A stretch of DNA of 64,000 nucleotides, from NCBI RefSeq assembly GCF_027409185.1, contig NC_084463.1, positions 161,673,869-161,737,868 of the forward strand, given 5' to 3'. The notes under the pieces were generated by a model. The model ran no database searches and had not been told where the DNA came from. It was given only the letters and a program-made list of their open reading frames with translations. This document shows positions 22,790 to 34,039 of the stretch, one piece after another. The DNA comes from Cynocephalus volans. Its lineage: Eukaryota; Chordata; Mammalia; Dermoptera; Cynocephalidae. The translations under genes and the position numbers were made by a program. Position 1 is the stretch's first letter; each line of letters opens with the position of its first letter.

Positions 22790-22894
22790 GGGCCGGCCCG
22801 TGGCTCACTTGGGAGAGCGTGGTGCTGACAACAGCAAGTCAAGGGTTAAGATCCCCTTACCGGTCATCTTTTAAAAAAATAAAATAAAATAAAA
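22790..22894 (+). mobile_element. CYN-type SINE, monomer
   Basis: GGCCGGCCCGTGGCTCACTT start, CAAGTCAAGGGTTAAGATCC, CCCCTTACCGGTCATC end and an A-rich tail. It is flanked by an imperfect duplication, AAAGCTCCCTGGT versus AAACTCCCTAGT. Confidence 0.85.
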
Positions 22895-23689
22895 AACTCC
22901 CTAGTGGTCATTGAAAACAAAGAAAATCTGAGACTCTGTCACAGCCCAGAGAACCCTAAGGAAACATAATGACTCAATATAATGTGGTAGACTGGAGCAG
23001 GAAAAGGACATAAGTTAATGAGAATATCTGAATAAATTATGGACTTTAGTTAATAACAATGTATCACTATTGACTCATTAATTGTGACAAAGGTACCATA
23101 TAAGTGTAAGATGTTACTAACAGGGGAAACTGGGTGGGGAGTAGATGGGAACTCTGAACTATTTTCACAATTTTTTTGTAAGTCGAAATCTATTCTAAAG
23201 TAAAACATTTCTTTAAAAAGTAAGAATTTTAAAAATAAAAATTATTTGATAAAAAAGAAAAATCTCTCTGGTATTTGGTGGTGGTGGTGGTGGTGGTGGT
23301 GGGTGATGGCAGAGTGTGTGTGTGTTTGACAAGGTGTCCTGACGTTCAGAACTGGAGGTCCAGTCAGCCTGGCCCAGTGCAGAGAAAAAAATTGGAAAAG
23401 CCAATGGCATCACCTGCTGGACAGAGAAGTACCTGCACCTGTTCCTCACACTGGCAAGGTCTATGTGGCTCAGAGCATCAATATCTTAGAACAAATGGGT
23501 AAACTGAGGCCCAGGGTTAGGAAAAGACTTGCCCAATGGCACTCCCAGAGTAGCTGCAGAAGTCGGATATGACTCTCAGTCAGTGTCCTTGCCACCAAAG
23601 CCAGATTGCCACCCTGGGAGCAGAATGTATGAAAAAGGGCTCTTTTGAGAGTCATAAAGACTGAGCTCAAGTACTGGCTCTGCCACCTC
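22895..23689. other. Intergenic, microsatellite and MIR traces
   Basis: About 23035-23215 resembles an old L1 3' UTR (TGACTCATTAATTGTGACAA, GGGGAAACTGGGTGGGGAGT). A (GGT)n run is at 23276-23303. A MIR core lies near 23490-23590 (AAATGGGTAAACTGAGGCCC). No gene is seen. Confidence 0.5.
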
Positions 23690-24410
23690 ATTTTTTCATG
23701 TAATAAATACTTAAGACATCTACATGTGCCAGGGGCTGTTCTGGGTGCTGGGGAATCTGAACAAGACAGACAAGGTCCCTGGGCTCACAGAGCTTATGCT
23801 CTAGGTGTGGGGAGACATAGCAAAAAGTGGAATAAGCAGTCTAAAAGGAGTGAGTGGTATGTCCAGTAAAGGGAAGAACCAGTGTGCTGTGATAGAGCGC
23901 AACTGGGGAGGGGATCCTAATTTAGAGTGAGGTGTCAGAAAGCCCTTCTGAGGAGGTGACACCGAGTTAAGACTTAAGAGATAAGAAAGAGGAAGAAGAA
24001 TGTTTCAGATCAAAGGAAAACAAGAATAAGGGTATTAAATGGGAAAGAATTTGACCTGTTTAAGGAATAGAAAGGAAGTCAGTGTGGCTGGACCATAGCA
24101 AGCAAGACTAAGACCAGTTAGAAAGGAGGAAGATTACTCAGGGCCTTTGAACTATGACAAGACACTTAGATCTTATTCCATGAGTAATAGAAATCCACTG
24201 AAGATATTTAAACAGGGGAATGACATGATACAATTCACATTTTTAAGCCATCCCACTGACAATTGTGTGGAGAATGGATTGGATGAGGCACGAGTGAAAA
24301 CAGAGGAACCAGTTAGGCTTTTGAAGTGGTCCAGGCAAGCAGCGATGAGATCTTTCACCAGGGTGCTGTCAACAGGGGCAGATGGAGGTGAGTGACAGGG
24401 TTGGGAATAC
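23690..24410 (+). repeat. Ancient mammalian interspersed repeat, long copy
   Basis: Carries a long series of landmarks: GCCAGGGGCTGTTCTGGGTG, GACAAGGTCCCTGGGCTCAC, GAAAGCCCTTCTGAGGAGGT, GAAGTCAGTGTGGCTGGACC, GGGCCTTTGAACTATGACAAG, then GGGGAATGACATGATAC. Same type as 7640-7990. Open frames here are by-products. Confidence 0.6.
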
Positions 24411-24839
24411 TTCAGAGACAGAACTCACAGGATTTGCTAAAGCATTTAAAGTGGGAGTGAGGAAAAAAGAGAGGAGTCTTGTGTTTCTGACTTTAGTGAG
24501 TGAAGGGTTGCCGTTTACTTAGATGGAAACAACTGAGATGAGATGAATATCAGGATTCTGTAGTGTCCTCCTGTGCCTGGCAGGACTAATTCAAAGCCTC
24601 ACTGGACAAGAGCACATCCATCTTAGAACTCAGGAGCTTCCATAAACAATTTGCCAAAGGCATTGAGCAACACACAATCAAAGATAATCAGGCATACAAG
24701 GCAGCAAGACAACATGAGTAAGAACAAGCAAAAACAGACTTGCACAGACTTTGTATATTGGAATGATGTGTCACTGGTTTTAAGCAGCTATATTTTTCAT
24801 GTTTATAGAAGTAAATTGCAAACTAAAGAATAAATACAG

Positions 24840-25248
24840 AGAACACAAAACTATAAAACTGGTTAAGCAGACTTGAAAAAGAACCAGTAGAACCTTTAGA
24901 AATGAAAAATATAAAAACTGAAATTTAAAACTCAGTTGGAGATAAATTCCTGAACACATATGACCTATCAAGACGGAACCAAGAAGAAATAGAAAATCTA
25001 AGCAGACCAATGACAAGTAAGGAGATTGAATCATTAATAAAAAGTCTCCCAGCAAAGAAAGGCCCACAACCAGATGGCTTTACTGCTGAATTCTACCAAA
25101 CATTTAAAGAAGAACTAATAACAATGCTTCTTAAACCATTTCAAAAAAACTGAAATGGATGAAATTCTTCCAAATGCATACTATGAGGTCAGCACTACCC
25201 TGAGACCAAAACCAGGCAAGGACACGACAAAAAAAAAAAAAAAAGAAA

Positions 25249-25300
<52 letters not shown>

Positions 25301-26344
25301 AAACTACAGGCCAATATCCCTAATGAACACAGATGCAAAAATTCTCAGTAAAATACTAGCCAACCAAATCCAACAGCACATCAAAAAGATTATACACCAT
25401 GATCAAGTGGAATTTATCTCAGGGATGAAAGGATGGTTTAACATACACAAATCAATAAATGTAACACATCACATCGACAGAATGAAAAAATATATATACA
25501 GTCATCTCGATGGATGCAGAAAAAGCGTTTGATAAAATCCAACATTGCTTCATAAATAAAGACTCTCAACAAATTAGGTATAGAAGGTAAGTATCTTAAT
25601 ACAATAAAGGATATATATGACAAGCCCACAGTTAACACCATACTGAACAGGAAAAAGCTGAAAACTTTCCACCTAAGAACTGGAACAAGACAAGGATGCC
25701 CACTCTCACTACGTCTATTCAACATAGTACTGGAAGTAATAGTCAGAGCAATTAGGCAAGAGAATGAAATAAAGAACATCCTAGTTTGAAAGGAGGAAGT
25801 CAAGTTGTCTCTGTTCACAGGTGACATGATTTTATATCAATTGAAACTTAAAGACTCTACGAAAAATGTCCTAGACCTGATAAACAAATTCAACAAAATT
25901 GCAGGGTACAAAATCAACATTCAAAAATCATTAGCATTTCTATTCACCAACAACAAACTTGCAGAAAAAGGAATCAATCCCATTTACAATAGAAACAAAG
26001 AATAAAATACGTGGAATAAATTTAACCAAGCAAGTGAAAGATCTCTACCATGAAAACTATAAAACACTGATTAAAGAAGACACACACACAAAAAAAAAAA
26101 ACAGAAAGACATCCCATGCTCATGGATTGGAAGATTCAACATCATCAAAATGACCATTCTACCCAAAGCAATCTACAGATTCAATGCAATCCCCATCAAA
26201 CTAACAACAAGAGACCATGAACAGCCAAAGCAATCCTGAGCTAAAAGTACAAAGTAGGGAGTATTACACTCCCTGACCTCAAAGTGTATTACAAAGCTAT
26301 AGTAATCAAAACATCATGGTACTGGCACAAGAACAGACACATGG
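24840..26344 (+). pseudogene. L1 ORF2 (reverse transcriptase region) fossil
   Basis: Plus-strand translation in several frames gives L1 ORF2 pieces, including residues equivalent to [20 protein letters not shown] and [20 protein letters not shown] (25302-25460), and later FNKIAGYKINIQKSLAFLFT near 25890. Stops and frameshifts break it. A (GAAA)n run expanded inside it. The 3' end jumps directly to 3' UTR sequence near 26345, so the ORF2 C-terminal part is deleted. Confidence 0.9.
25227..25303 (+). repeat. (GAAA)n microsatellite inside L1 ORF2
   Basis: Poly-A grades into about 14 GAAA units at the point where L1 ORF2 has a natural A-rich codon run before the NYRPISL motif. The expansion keeps the reading frame open. 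Confidence 0.9.
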
Positions 26345-26812
26345 ACAATGGAACAGAATAGAAAATTCAGAAATAAATCCATGTACCTATAGCCTGGCAC
26401 ACAGAGAAAAATACCAAATGTTCTCACTCATATGTGGAAGCTAAAAATTTTATCTCATAGAACTAGAAAGTAGAATAGTGGTTACTAGAGACTGGTGGGG
26501 GGAGGTGGAAGAGGGGGATGGGGAGAGAGTGTTCAGTGGATACAAAACAGTGGAGAAATAGGAAGAATGGGATCTAGTGTTCTACAGTAATGTAGGGAAA
26601 TTACAGTTAACAACAAAGTACTATGTGTCTTTGAATAGCTAGTCGAGATGATATTGAATGTTTCTAACACAAAGAAGTGACAAATGTTTGAAGTGATGGA
26701 TGTATTAAGCAACCTGGTATCATCATCACACATAGCATGAATGCACCCAAATACATTGAACTCAATAAATACATGTAATTATAGTGAGTCAATTAAGAAA
26801 AATAAATTAAAA
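26345..26812 (+). mobile_element. L1 3' end and UTR
   Basis: TGTTCTCACTCATATGTGGAAG, then AGAGACTGGTGGGGGGAGG, CTACAGTAATGTAGGGAAATTACAG-like and AAATACATTGAACTCAATAAAT landmarks ending in GTCAATTAAGAAAAATAAAT. This is the standard order of L1 3' UTRs. Confidence 0.85.
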
Positions 26813-27165
26813 AGAGAGAAATACAGAATAGAATAGTGGTTCCTAGAATCAGGAAAATGGTAGGAGAAGGGGGAAGGGGAGAGAAATGTTGGTAGACCAG
26901 TACAAAGTTACAAAGGTACAGACAGATAGGAAGAGTAAATTCTGCTGCTCTAGGGTGACAAAGCTAATAATATTGTACTCTATAGTTCAAGATAGCCAGA
27001 AATGAGGATCTTGAATGTTATAACCACAAAGAAATGATAAACGTTTAAGTGATAGATATGCTAACAATTCTGATTAGATAATTATACAATGTGTGCTTGT
27101 ATTGAAACAGCAAGCTGTACCCCATAAATGTGTACAATGAAAAAATAAATTAAAATAGAATATCA
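26813..27165 (+). mobile_element. Second L1 3' UTR, directly abutting the first
   Basis: Restarts at GAATAGAATAGTGGTTCCTAG and repeats the L1 3' UTR order to CCCCATAAATGTGTACAATG plus A-rich tail. It is a diverged second copy, so two L1 ends lie in tandem. Confidence 0.8.
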
Positions 27166-27364
27166 GAAGAAAAATAAAAAAACTCAATTGGAAAACAATT
27201 GAAAAATGGAAAATTGGAAGAGCCAACAATTCTTAGAGCCATCAAACATCTTTTTTGGACAAAGACTGCAAAGTACTGTGTAAAATATTTGTACATTGTC
27301 TGAAAGTCAACTGCCTGTGATCTGGATATTTTACTGTATCTCAGGCTACTATAATCTATAATAA

Positions 27365-27472
27365 GGGCTGGCCAGTTAGCTCAGTTGGTTAGAGCTCAGC
27401 CTTATAGCCCAAGGTCACGGGTTTGGATCCCATACCAGCCAGCCACAGGAAAAGAAAAAACAAACAAACAAA
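27365..27472 (+). mobile_element. CYN-type SINE, monomer (tRNA-like form)
   Basis: GGCTGGCCAGTTAGCTCAG, TTGGTTAGAGC, GTCACGGGTTTGGATCCCA and CCAGCCAGCCAC, then an A-rich (CAAA)n tail. Flanks share TATAATA-type duplication. Confidence 0.85.
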
Positions 27473-27534
27473 CTATAATAGTCCATTCTTTAATGAAAAT
27501 ACACAATCCAAAATATTATTTTCTATTTGTTTGT

Positions 27535-27922
27535 ATTAGTCCATTTCTGTTGCTTAATACATAAATACCTGGAACTGGGTAATTTATAAGAAAACAAAAT
27601 TTATTGCTTACAGCTTTGGAGGCTGAGAACTCCAAAGTCCAAGGAACACATCTGGTGAAGATCTTGGTGGTGGCAACAGTGACCCAGGGGTCTCATGTGG
27701 CAGAAATGGCAGAGCAGAGAGAGGCTAACATCTCATGTGTTCTTTTAAAGCCTCAGAACCATGCCCTTGACCACATCCATTTGCTATTTCGTGGGCTAAC
27801 AATCTCATCACCTCTTCAAGACCCCAACTTTCAATTACCATAATAGGATTTCCCGCCCTCAACAGTTACAGTGGGGATTTCAGCTTCAAGGAGGTTGGAG
27901 AGGCATCCAATCTATATCAGTT
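27535..27922 (-). mobile_element. MaLR LTR, MST-like, antisense
   Basis: TGTATTAGTCCATTTCTGTTG, GGAACTGGGTAATTTATAAG and TCACCTCTTCAAGACCCC, with a CCAATCTATATCA end. In reverse this is the usual TGATATGG-type LTR start. A sister copy is at 48047-48462. Confidence 0.75.
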
Positions 27923-27995
27923 ACTTGAGCACCTTGAAGGAAAGAAAATCACACTATTGATACAATGAAAACATATAATGAAAAATTAATATTTG

Positions 27996-28155
27996 GGGTC
28001 GGTCCTGTGGTTCACTCGGGAGAGTGTGACGCTGGTAGCGCTGGGGCCATGGGTTCAGATCCTATATAGGGATGGCCAGTGCACTCACTGGCTGAGTGTA
28101 GTGCAGACAACACCATGCCAAGGGTTGCAATCGCCTTACCGGTCAAAAAATAATA
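27996..28155 (+). mobile_element. CYN-type SINE, two-monomer form
   Basis: GGTCGGTCCTGTGGTTCACTC, the CCTATATAGGGATGGCC linker, then a second monomer ending CGCCTTACCGGTCA. The flanking TAATATTTG-type duplication supports retrotransposition. Confidence 0.85.
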
Positions 28156-28159
28156 ATAA

Positions 28160-28900
28160 TATTTGCAGAAACATCGTTGACAAATACTGCTTGTGGAGTA
28201 TCATTGAGTCAAGCTGGAGATCCATACTTAATTGTAATAACTTATTATACAATTTTCCACTGTGATAACTAGAAAAATATGAATAAATTTCTAAATTCAT
28301 ATTTCCACAGGCATCATAGAGCTGTGGAAACAGCAAGGACTTGATGAACTAAAATTCCATAGAGGGAAGAGCCCTGAATATGTGAGCTGATGGTCGCCAG
28401 CCACCTTCTTTCCTGGAGACATTTTCCTTTGCTGGATACAGGATGATTGGGCCTAGTACAGGCAGGGGAATCTACCGGTAATGAGCTTTTGGGTAGTCAT
28501 GAGGAGCTGGTGTAATAGACTGGAAATTAGATGAACCCCTAGATGCATAGCCTGTTTTCCATGACTTGCTAAATTACAAGATTTGCTAAATTCTGCAATG
28601 CTGGGGGTTTGGGGGAGAGACTGGACGGCCGATATGAAAGCTAAAAGTCAAAATAGAATTTCTCATAGTTTGTAGTGTTAGGGGAATAAGTCCTTAAGAG
28701 GGAGAAAGCCTGCCACAAATTCATGGCCAGTGTCCCCTTCAAGACATTTGCCACATTTCAAACCTGCATGGGGAGGTATGTTAAGCTCAAAACCCCTGAG
28801 AGGCAGAACTGAATTCCCATAGTCTTTTAGACTTTCCAAGCTCTCAATCAAAGCCCAGGAGGACCATGGCAGGGAATAGGAAAAGAGAAGAGGTGGGCTA
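28160..28900. other. AT-rich intergenic, no gene seen
   Basis: No gene is supported. Part may be the 5' extension of the HAL1-like element that follows. Confidence 0.4.
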
Positions 28901-30790
28901 AGTCTTAATAAAATTGCAGCAACCCTGACTCAACTAAATCCTTGATTAGAAGGAGATGATCAATCACTCACCCAATCTACCCAATATTAGAAGCGGGACT
29001 TTCTCTGAAGCTACTATAGTTCTTTTATACACAATGTCAAACATACAGTCAAAACTCATGAGAAACTGGAATAGGAAAAATGTAATTAATAATCAAGTGA
29101 AAACAAACAGCAAAGCAGATCCAGAGATGATCCTGATACTGTAATTAGAAGACGAGGGTTAGAAAATGACTATGATTAATGTTAAATAAAAAGAGGAAAA
29201 AATGAACAAAGGGGTAAGAGAGATTAAAAAGACAAAAAGATAGACAAACAGATAAAAAGCATGTCAACAATGAATCAGAATCTATAAAATGGACATTCCA
29301 GAACTCAAAAATATAATATCTAAAATTAAAATCTCATTAGACACAGCAGAAGATAGGATTAGTGAGCTCAAGTACAGATCAATAGAAAATATATAAACTG
29401 AAGCACTGAGAGAGAAAAATAACAGAACAGAGCATATAAGATTGGTGAGACACAGTCAAAAGGTCTAACGTATATATAATTGGAGAACATAAAGAGAAAA
29501 GGGAATTGGGCAGAAGCAATATTTTAAGAAAGAATAGCTGAGAATTTTCCAAAACTAATCAAAGACACCAACCTATGGATTCAAGAATCTCAGCAAAACC
29601 CCAAGCAAATTAAGTACAAAGAAAACCACACTCAGGTGCATCATGGTCAAAGCTTTGAAAGCTAAAGACAAAGAGAAAATCTCAAAAGCAATCAGAGAGA
29701 AAAGACACATTATCATCAAAGGAACAGTCACGAGAATGATGGTTGGCTTTTCAGCAGAAATTACAGAAAACAAAAGATAATAAAATGACATATAGAAAGT
29801 TCTAAAAGAAAGAACTGCTAATGTATAGAATTCTACACCCAGTGAAAATATCCTTCAAAAGTGAAAGTGGGTTTGGATCCCCTTACTAGCCAGCTGTCCC
29901 CAAAAAGTGAAAGTTAAATAAAGATATTTCAGACCAAAAGAAGCTAAGAGAATTCGTCATCAGCAGATCTTCACTATAAGACATGCTAGAAGAAATTCTC
30001 CAAGATAAAAAAAAAATGATACAAGATAGAAATGCAGAACTGCCAAAAGGAATTAAAAGCACCAGAAATGGTAAAAATGTGGGTAAATACAAAAGAATAT
30101 TAACTAAATCAATAACTCAATTTATCCTCCTTTCATCCTCTACACTATTGTCACCACATATCTTATTTCTATATATTGTAAAGGCCATAAGACTTAAAAT
30201 ATATGACAGTGTTAGCACAAGGCAGGACATGGGTAAAATGGAATTAAACTATTGTTAAGATTCTTTCATTGTTCAGGAAGTGGTAAATCATAAGGTATAC
30301 TTTAGTAAAATCTTGTGTGACCATTAAAAAAGTATACAACAAAAATGGTTAGAAAAGGGGAATAGGATAATAATAAAAAAAACTTGATTAATATAAAAGA
30401 AAGCAAGAAAGAAGAAATAAAGAATAAAGAACATATAGGATGAATACAAAAAGAGCCAAGGGGGAAACATAATCTTATGAACATTAAGATTAGCAAAATA
30501 AGTTAGAAACAAAAAGAGTATATACTGTATTTAATTCTTACAAAGTTTAAGAACAGGAAAAACTAATCAATGGCTATAGAAGTCAGAGAAGTGGTTACCT
30601 CTGGTGATGGATTGGACAGGGGAGAAACATGGGGGAGCCTTCTAGAGTGCTAGAAATGTTCTATGTTTTAATCTGGTGCCAGTTAATAAGTGTAGAAATG
30701 TATAAAAATTTAAGATTTATGTACTTTACTTCGTATTACATGATATATGACTGTATGGTATATGTTCTAGGTTAATAAATATTTCTTTTT
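28900..30790 (+). mobile_element. HAL1-like half-L1 element
   Basis: Recognised by an ORF1-type stretch (AGCTGAGAATTTTCCAAAAC, CCAAGCAAATTAAGTACAAAG, AGAGAGAAAAGACACATTATC, CTACACCCAGTGAAAATATCC, AGAGAATTCGTCATCAGCAG) and a 3' UTR with GGTTACCTCTGGTGATGGATTGG near 30595, but no reverse transcriptase. The reading frame is thoroughly broken. Family assignment is from memory; an old L1M ORF1 region is the alternative. Confidence 0.65.
29869..29902 (+). mobile_element. 5'-truncated CYN-type SINE with target-site duplication
   Basis: Only the last 34 bases are present (GGGTTTGGATCCCCTTACTA, then GCCAGCTG and CCCCA). They are bracketed by AAAAGTGAAAGT at 29857-29868 and 29903-29914. It sits inside the HAL1-like element. 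Confidence 0.8.
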
Positions 30791-30942
30791 AAATAAATGA
30801 GATCCCAGCAAGATTCTTTATAGATATAGACAGGATTGTTCTAAAATTTGTATAGAAAGGCAAAGGAACTAGAATAGCAAAAACAATTTTCAAAAAAAAT
30901 GTGGAAGAAATCATTCTATCCAATTTTAAAACCTGTTATATA

Positions 30943-31050
30943 AGGGCCGGCCCGTGGCTCACTTGGCTGAGCGTGGTGCTGACGACACCAAGTCAAGGGT
31001 TAAGATCCCCTTACTGGTCATCTTTAAAAAAAAAAAACAAAAAAAAACTT
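30943..31050 (+). mobile_element. CYN-type SINE, monomer, inside L1
   Basis: GGGCCGGCCCGTGGCTCACTT through CCCCTTACTGGTCATC and poly-A, with TTATATA duplicated on both sides. Confidence 0.85.
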
Positions 31051-31179
31051 ATATAGCTACAGCAATCAAGATGGTGTGGTATTAGCAAAGGGATATACAC
31101 ATAGATCAATAGACTGAAATAGAGAACCCAGAAATAGATCCACACAAGCATGGCTAACCAATTATTAAACAATTAATTA

Positions 31180-31269
31180 ATTAATTTTTGTTGACTAAGC
31201 AGAGGATCTGATCCCACGACTTTGACGTTCTAAGGCCTCGCTCTAACCAGCTAAGCTAACTGGCCAGCC
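31180..31269 (-). mobile_element. CYN-type SINE, minus strand, inside L1
   Basis: Reverse of the tRNA-like form: GGATCTGATCCCACGACTT, then CTCTAACCAGCTAAGCTAAC and TGGCCAGCCC. Confidence 0.8.
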
Positions 31270-31934
31270 CCTGATTTTTGACAATGGTGCAAAAGCAATT
31301 CATGGAAGGAAAAAGAGTCTTTTCACCAAGTGGTACTGAGATAAATAGTATATTTAGAGGGGGGGGGAAATCCTTCAATCTAAACCTCACATCTCATACA
31401 AAAATTAAGTCAAAGTGGGTTATAGATCTAAATGTAAAACATAACTATATTCTGAATATGGTTTAAGAAGATGTAGTTACAGTAAATAAAGTTTTTATGG
31501 TGTGGACAGAGAGCTAATATATATATACACATGACTTTTAGAAAAAAATAGGAGAAAAACTTAGATACCTAGGGCTTAGTGAAGAGTTCTTAGGCATGAC
31601 ACCAATAGCGTAATCCATGAAAGAAAAAATTAATTAAATTGGACTTTATCAAAACTGAAAACTTTTGCTCCATGAAAGACCTTGTTAAGAGGATGAGAAG
31701 ACAGCTATACAGTGGGAGAAAATACTTGCAAGCCACATACCTGACAAAGGACTCCTATCTAAAACTCTCAAAAGACAACAGTAAAAAAACAAACAATCCA
31801 TCAGAAAATGAGCAGAAGACACGAAGAGACATTTCACCAAAGAACATATACAAATGGCCAATGAGAACATGCAAATATATCCAATGACACTAGCCATTAG
31901 GGAAACACAGGAGAAGACCACAAGAGGGAGCAAC

Positions 31935-33685
31935 TTCTCTGACTGTCGGATGGTGTTTCCCAGGTCAGTCCTCACATTTGGCTCCCAGTAAACTTTACAA
32001 AATTATTTCTGCCTCGACAGCCTTAATTTTGGTTGACAAGATTGATGCAGCAAGCGGGGTCTGACGTAGGCCCCCTCGACCACCAGGCGGACTCCCCAGT
32101 TCTCGGGTCAGTACCGCCAGAGGACCTCTTGCGTCCACGAGCTCGGAGACTCCACTGGGTGTAACAGGTGGAGCACTTCTCAGGTCCACAAATCTCCTGT
32201 ATTTAGGTTGAGGTTCCCGTTTATTGGAGCTGGTTCCCCCCTTTCTGGAGGGCCTTTACTACTCTCCCAGGAGAGTTCCTGCCTTGAACAACAAGTCCTG
32301 TTCACAGTTAATTGCTTTATGCTGATGCCTTTTCTTAAACTCTTTGCAAGCAATTTTCTTTCTTTCTTTATTTTATCAAAACATAATTGATTGTACCTGT
32401 CTGTGGGGTACAGCAGTGGGATAAGTTCCATGCCTGATGTGTCGACCACACTAAGAGGTCACCAAAAACACCTGATGCCGTAACCGGAGACACTCAAACT
32501 GCAAACCAGGACGAGAAGTTGCCGACTTCACACTGTGGACAGCTTTTTCCCCAAAGATCAACAGAAACAGGACTTCCTCTCATAATAAGACTCTTAATCC
32601 CCTTAAACTTCCTTCGTTATGACTTCCTCTTTCACTTGGCAGGGTGCGGGTATAGGTAAAATTTCAAAATCAGTAGCTTTGGTGGGGAACTTGCAAATTG
32701 TCACTCCCTGTTTCAACCCAGTCCTGAATGCTAGATTTCCTACTAACCGAGCAGGGAGGAGTCTGTGCAGTCGCTAACACTTCTTGCTGCACGTGAATAA
32801 ATAGATTGGGTATTACAGAGACTCAGTTACAAAACAAAAATATAATAATAATGAACAGGCTGCTTGGTAAAGCAGGCCACGTGATCAAAACACAAAACAG
32901 GTAGACTCCTCACCTGCCTATTCAATTTCAGTTGGTTTGCTTCATGCGGACCTATGGAACATACTCCAAACCCTTAGTATTATCTTCTGAATATTCTCAA
33001 AATTAACCTCCCTGGTGCGCTGTCTTCTCTCAAAAGTTGTAAGTGTTTTGTGCAGCCATCCATTGAACGTCATGGTCAAACGGACTGGAACAACCACAAC
33101 GCAAAGAAATACATGATAACATGGACACCTTAACCTGTGAATGGAATGAACGGTGCTCTGAGACTGGGGACCCAGAGTATTGGTAACTGAGAGTGGCGCT
33201 CATGCCCCAAGTTTTGGTCATGCTCTCACCTGACCAAAAGTGGGGAATCATTAAATAAAAATTATCAGAGGCCACTGTTTTGGACGAAGTTCCTGCACTA
33301 GGTCCCATAGACCTAAAAACCAACACGGAGTCACCCTGCTAAGTTCCATGTTACTTCAGCTGTGGTCTGACCTCCCGTGATGTAAGGAGAAAGAGATAAC
33401 AGCCAATTTCCCAAACAGGCCAGTTGAAATCTTCACTGGGTAAGATTATGAAGTTCTCTCTGCTTTAATCTTTTCACACAAGAGAGCCTGAAGTAGTTAA
33501 CTAATCCGTTACTTTCCTACTGTTCTGTCTTCCTGCCCCCACCTTACAGGGAAAGTAACTGAAATGACCAATCCATTTTTTGTTCTTTGTTTCTGTTTTC
33601 TTCAGCCTTTTCTGTCTATAAAGCCTTTGTGATTTGTAATAAATTTTGTTTTCTCTCTGTCAGATGGTGTTTCCTGGGTTGATAC
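31935..33685 (+). mobile_element. Processed (L1-mobilised) retroviral transcript copy, main part
   Basis: Starts at R (31943-32004), then a U5-like stretch to about 32039, a GC-rich leader to about 32200, rearranged internal sequence, a U3 from about 33300 with TATAAA at 33617, and a second R from about 33648. The second R is interrupted at 33685 and resumes at 40126-40158, followed by A-rich sequence. The two R copies align base for base over 60 positions with about 9 differences. No long coding frame survives. The family is not named. Confidence 0.6.
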
Positions 33686-34037
33686 TGAAAGAAAGTGAGC
33701 CAAGATGCCGGGTACTGTTCAAGCTTTATTAAAGAAAGAAATCTGCAGGGCTGTGCTCAGAGTGGCCCATGGCCCAGGGCTGCCCTGAAAATGGGGGACA
33801 GCACCAGGTGTGGGGGTGGTAGAGCTTATATTGGTGTGTTGGCACCAAGAGCTGGGTGATACCATCAGGGAGGGTCGTTATGCTAATGTGGGTCGGGGTG
33901 CAGAACTGAAAGAGGCTTCTGTCTAAGTCAGGAGGCTTCTCGTAAAGGGAAGGGGGGAGGGGAGGGGAGGGGGTGGGCGGCTCCACTTTGTACTTGGGCT
34001 TGTCCAAGCTGGCACTGGTTATGTTGCAGATCTATTA
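33686..34037 (-). repeat. 3' LTR of minus-strand class I ERV
   Basis: 352 bp, aligned with the LTR at 39779-40120. Target duplication GATAC lies at 33681-33685 (partner 40121-40125). The element reads right to left. About 22 substitutions and one 10-base indel separate the two LTRs by hand count. Confidence 0.9.
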
Positions 34038-34039
34038 TT

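Larger units (their letters stand above)
30790..31933 (+). mobile_element. Old L1, ORF2 3' part (fragment A)
   Basis: L1 ORF2 3'-region landmarks: AAAATTTGTATAGAAAGGCAAAG, TGGTGTGGTATTAGCA, GAACCCAGAAATAGATCCAC, AAACTGAAAACTTTTGCTC and CTCAAAAGACAACAGTAAAAA, with CCAATGACACTAGCCATTAGGG at the right end. The same L1 resumes at about 40160, so 31.9-40.2 kb is inserted DNA. Confidence 0.85.

Noticed and set aside
24840-26160. Active L1
   Set aside because: No intact ORF2, ORF1 missing, internal deletion to the 3' UTR.
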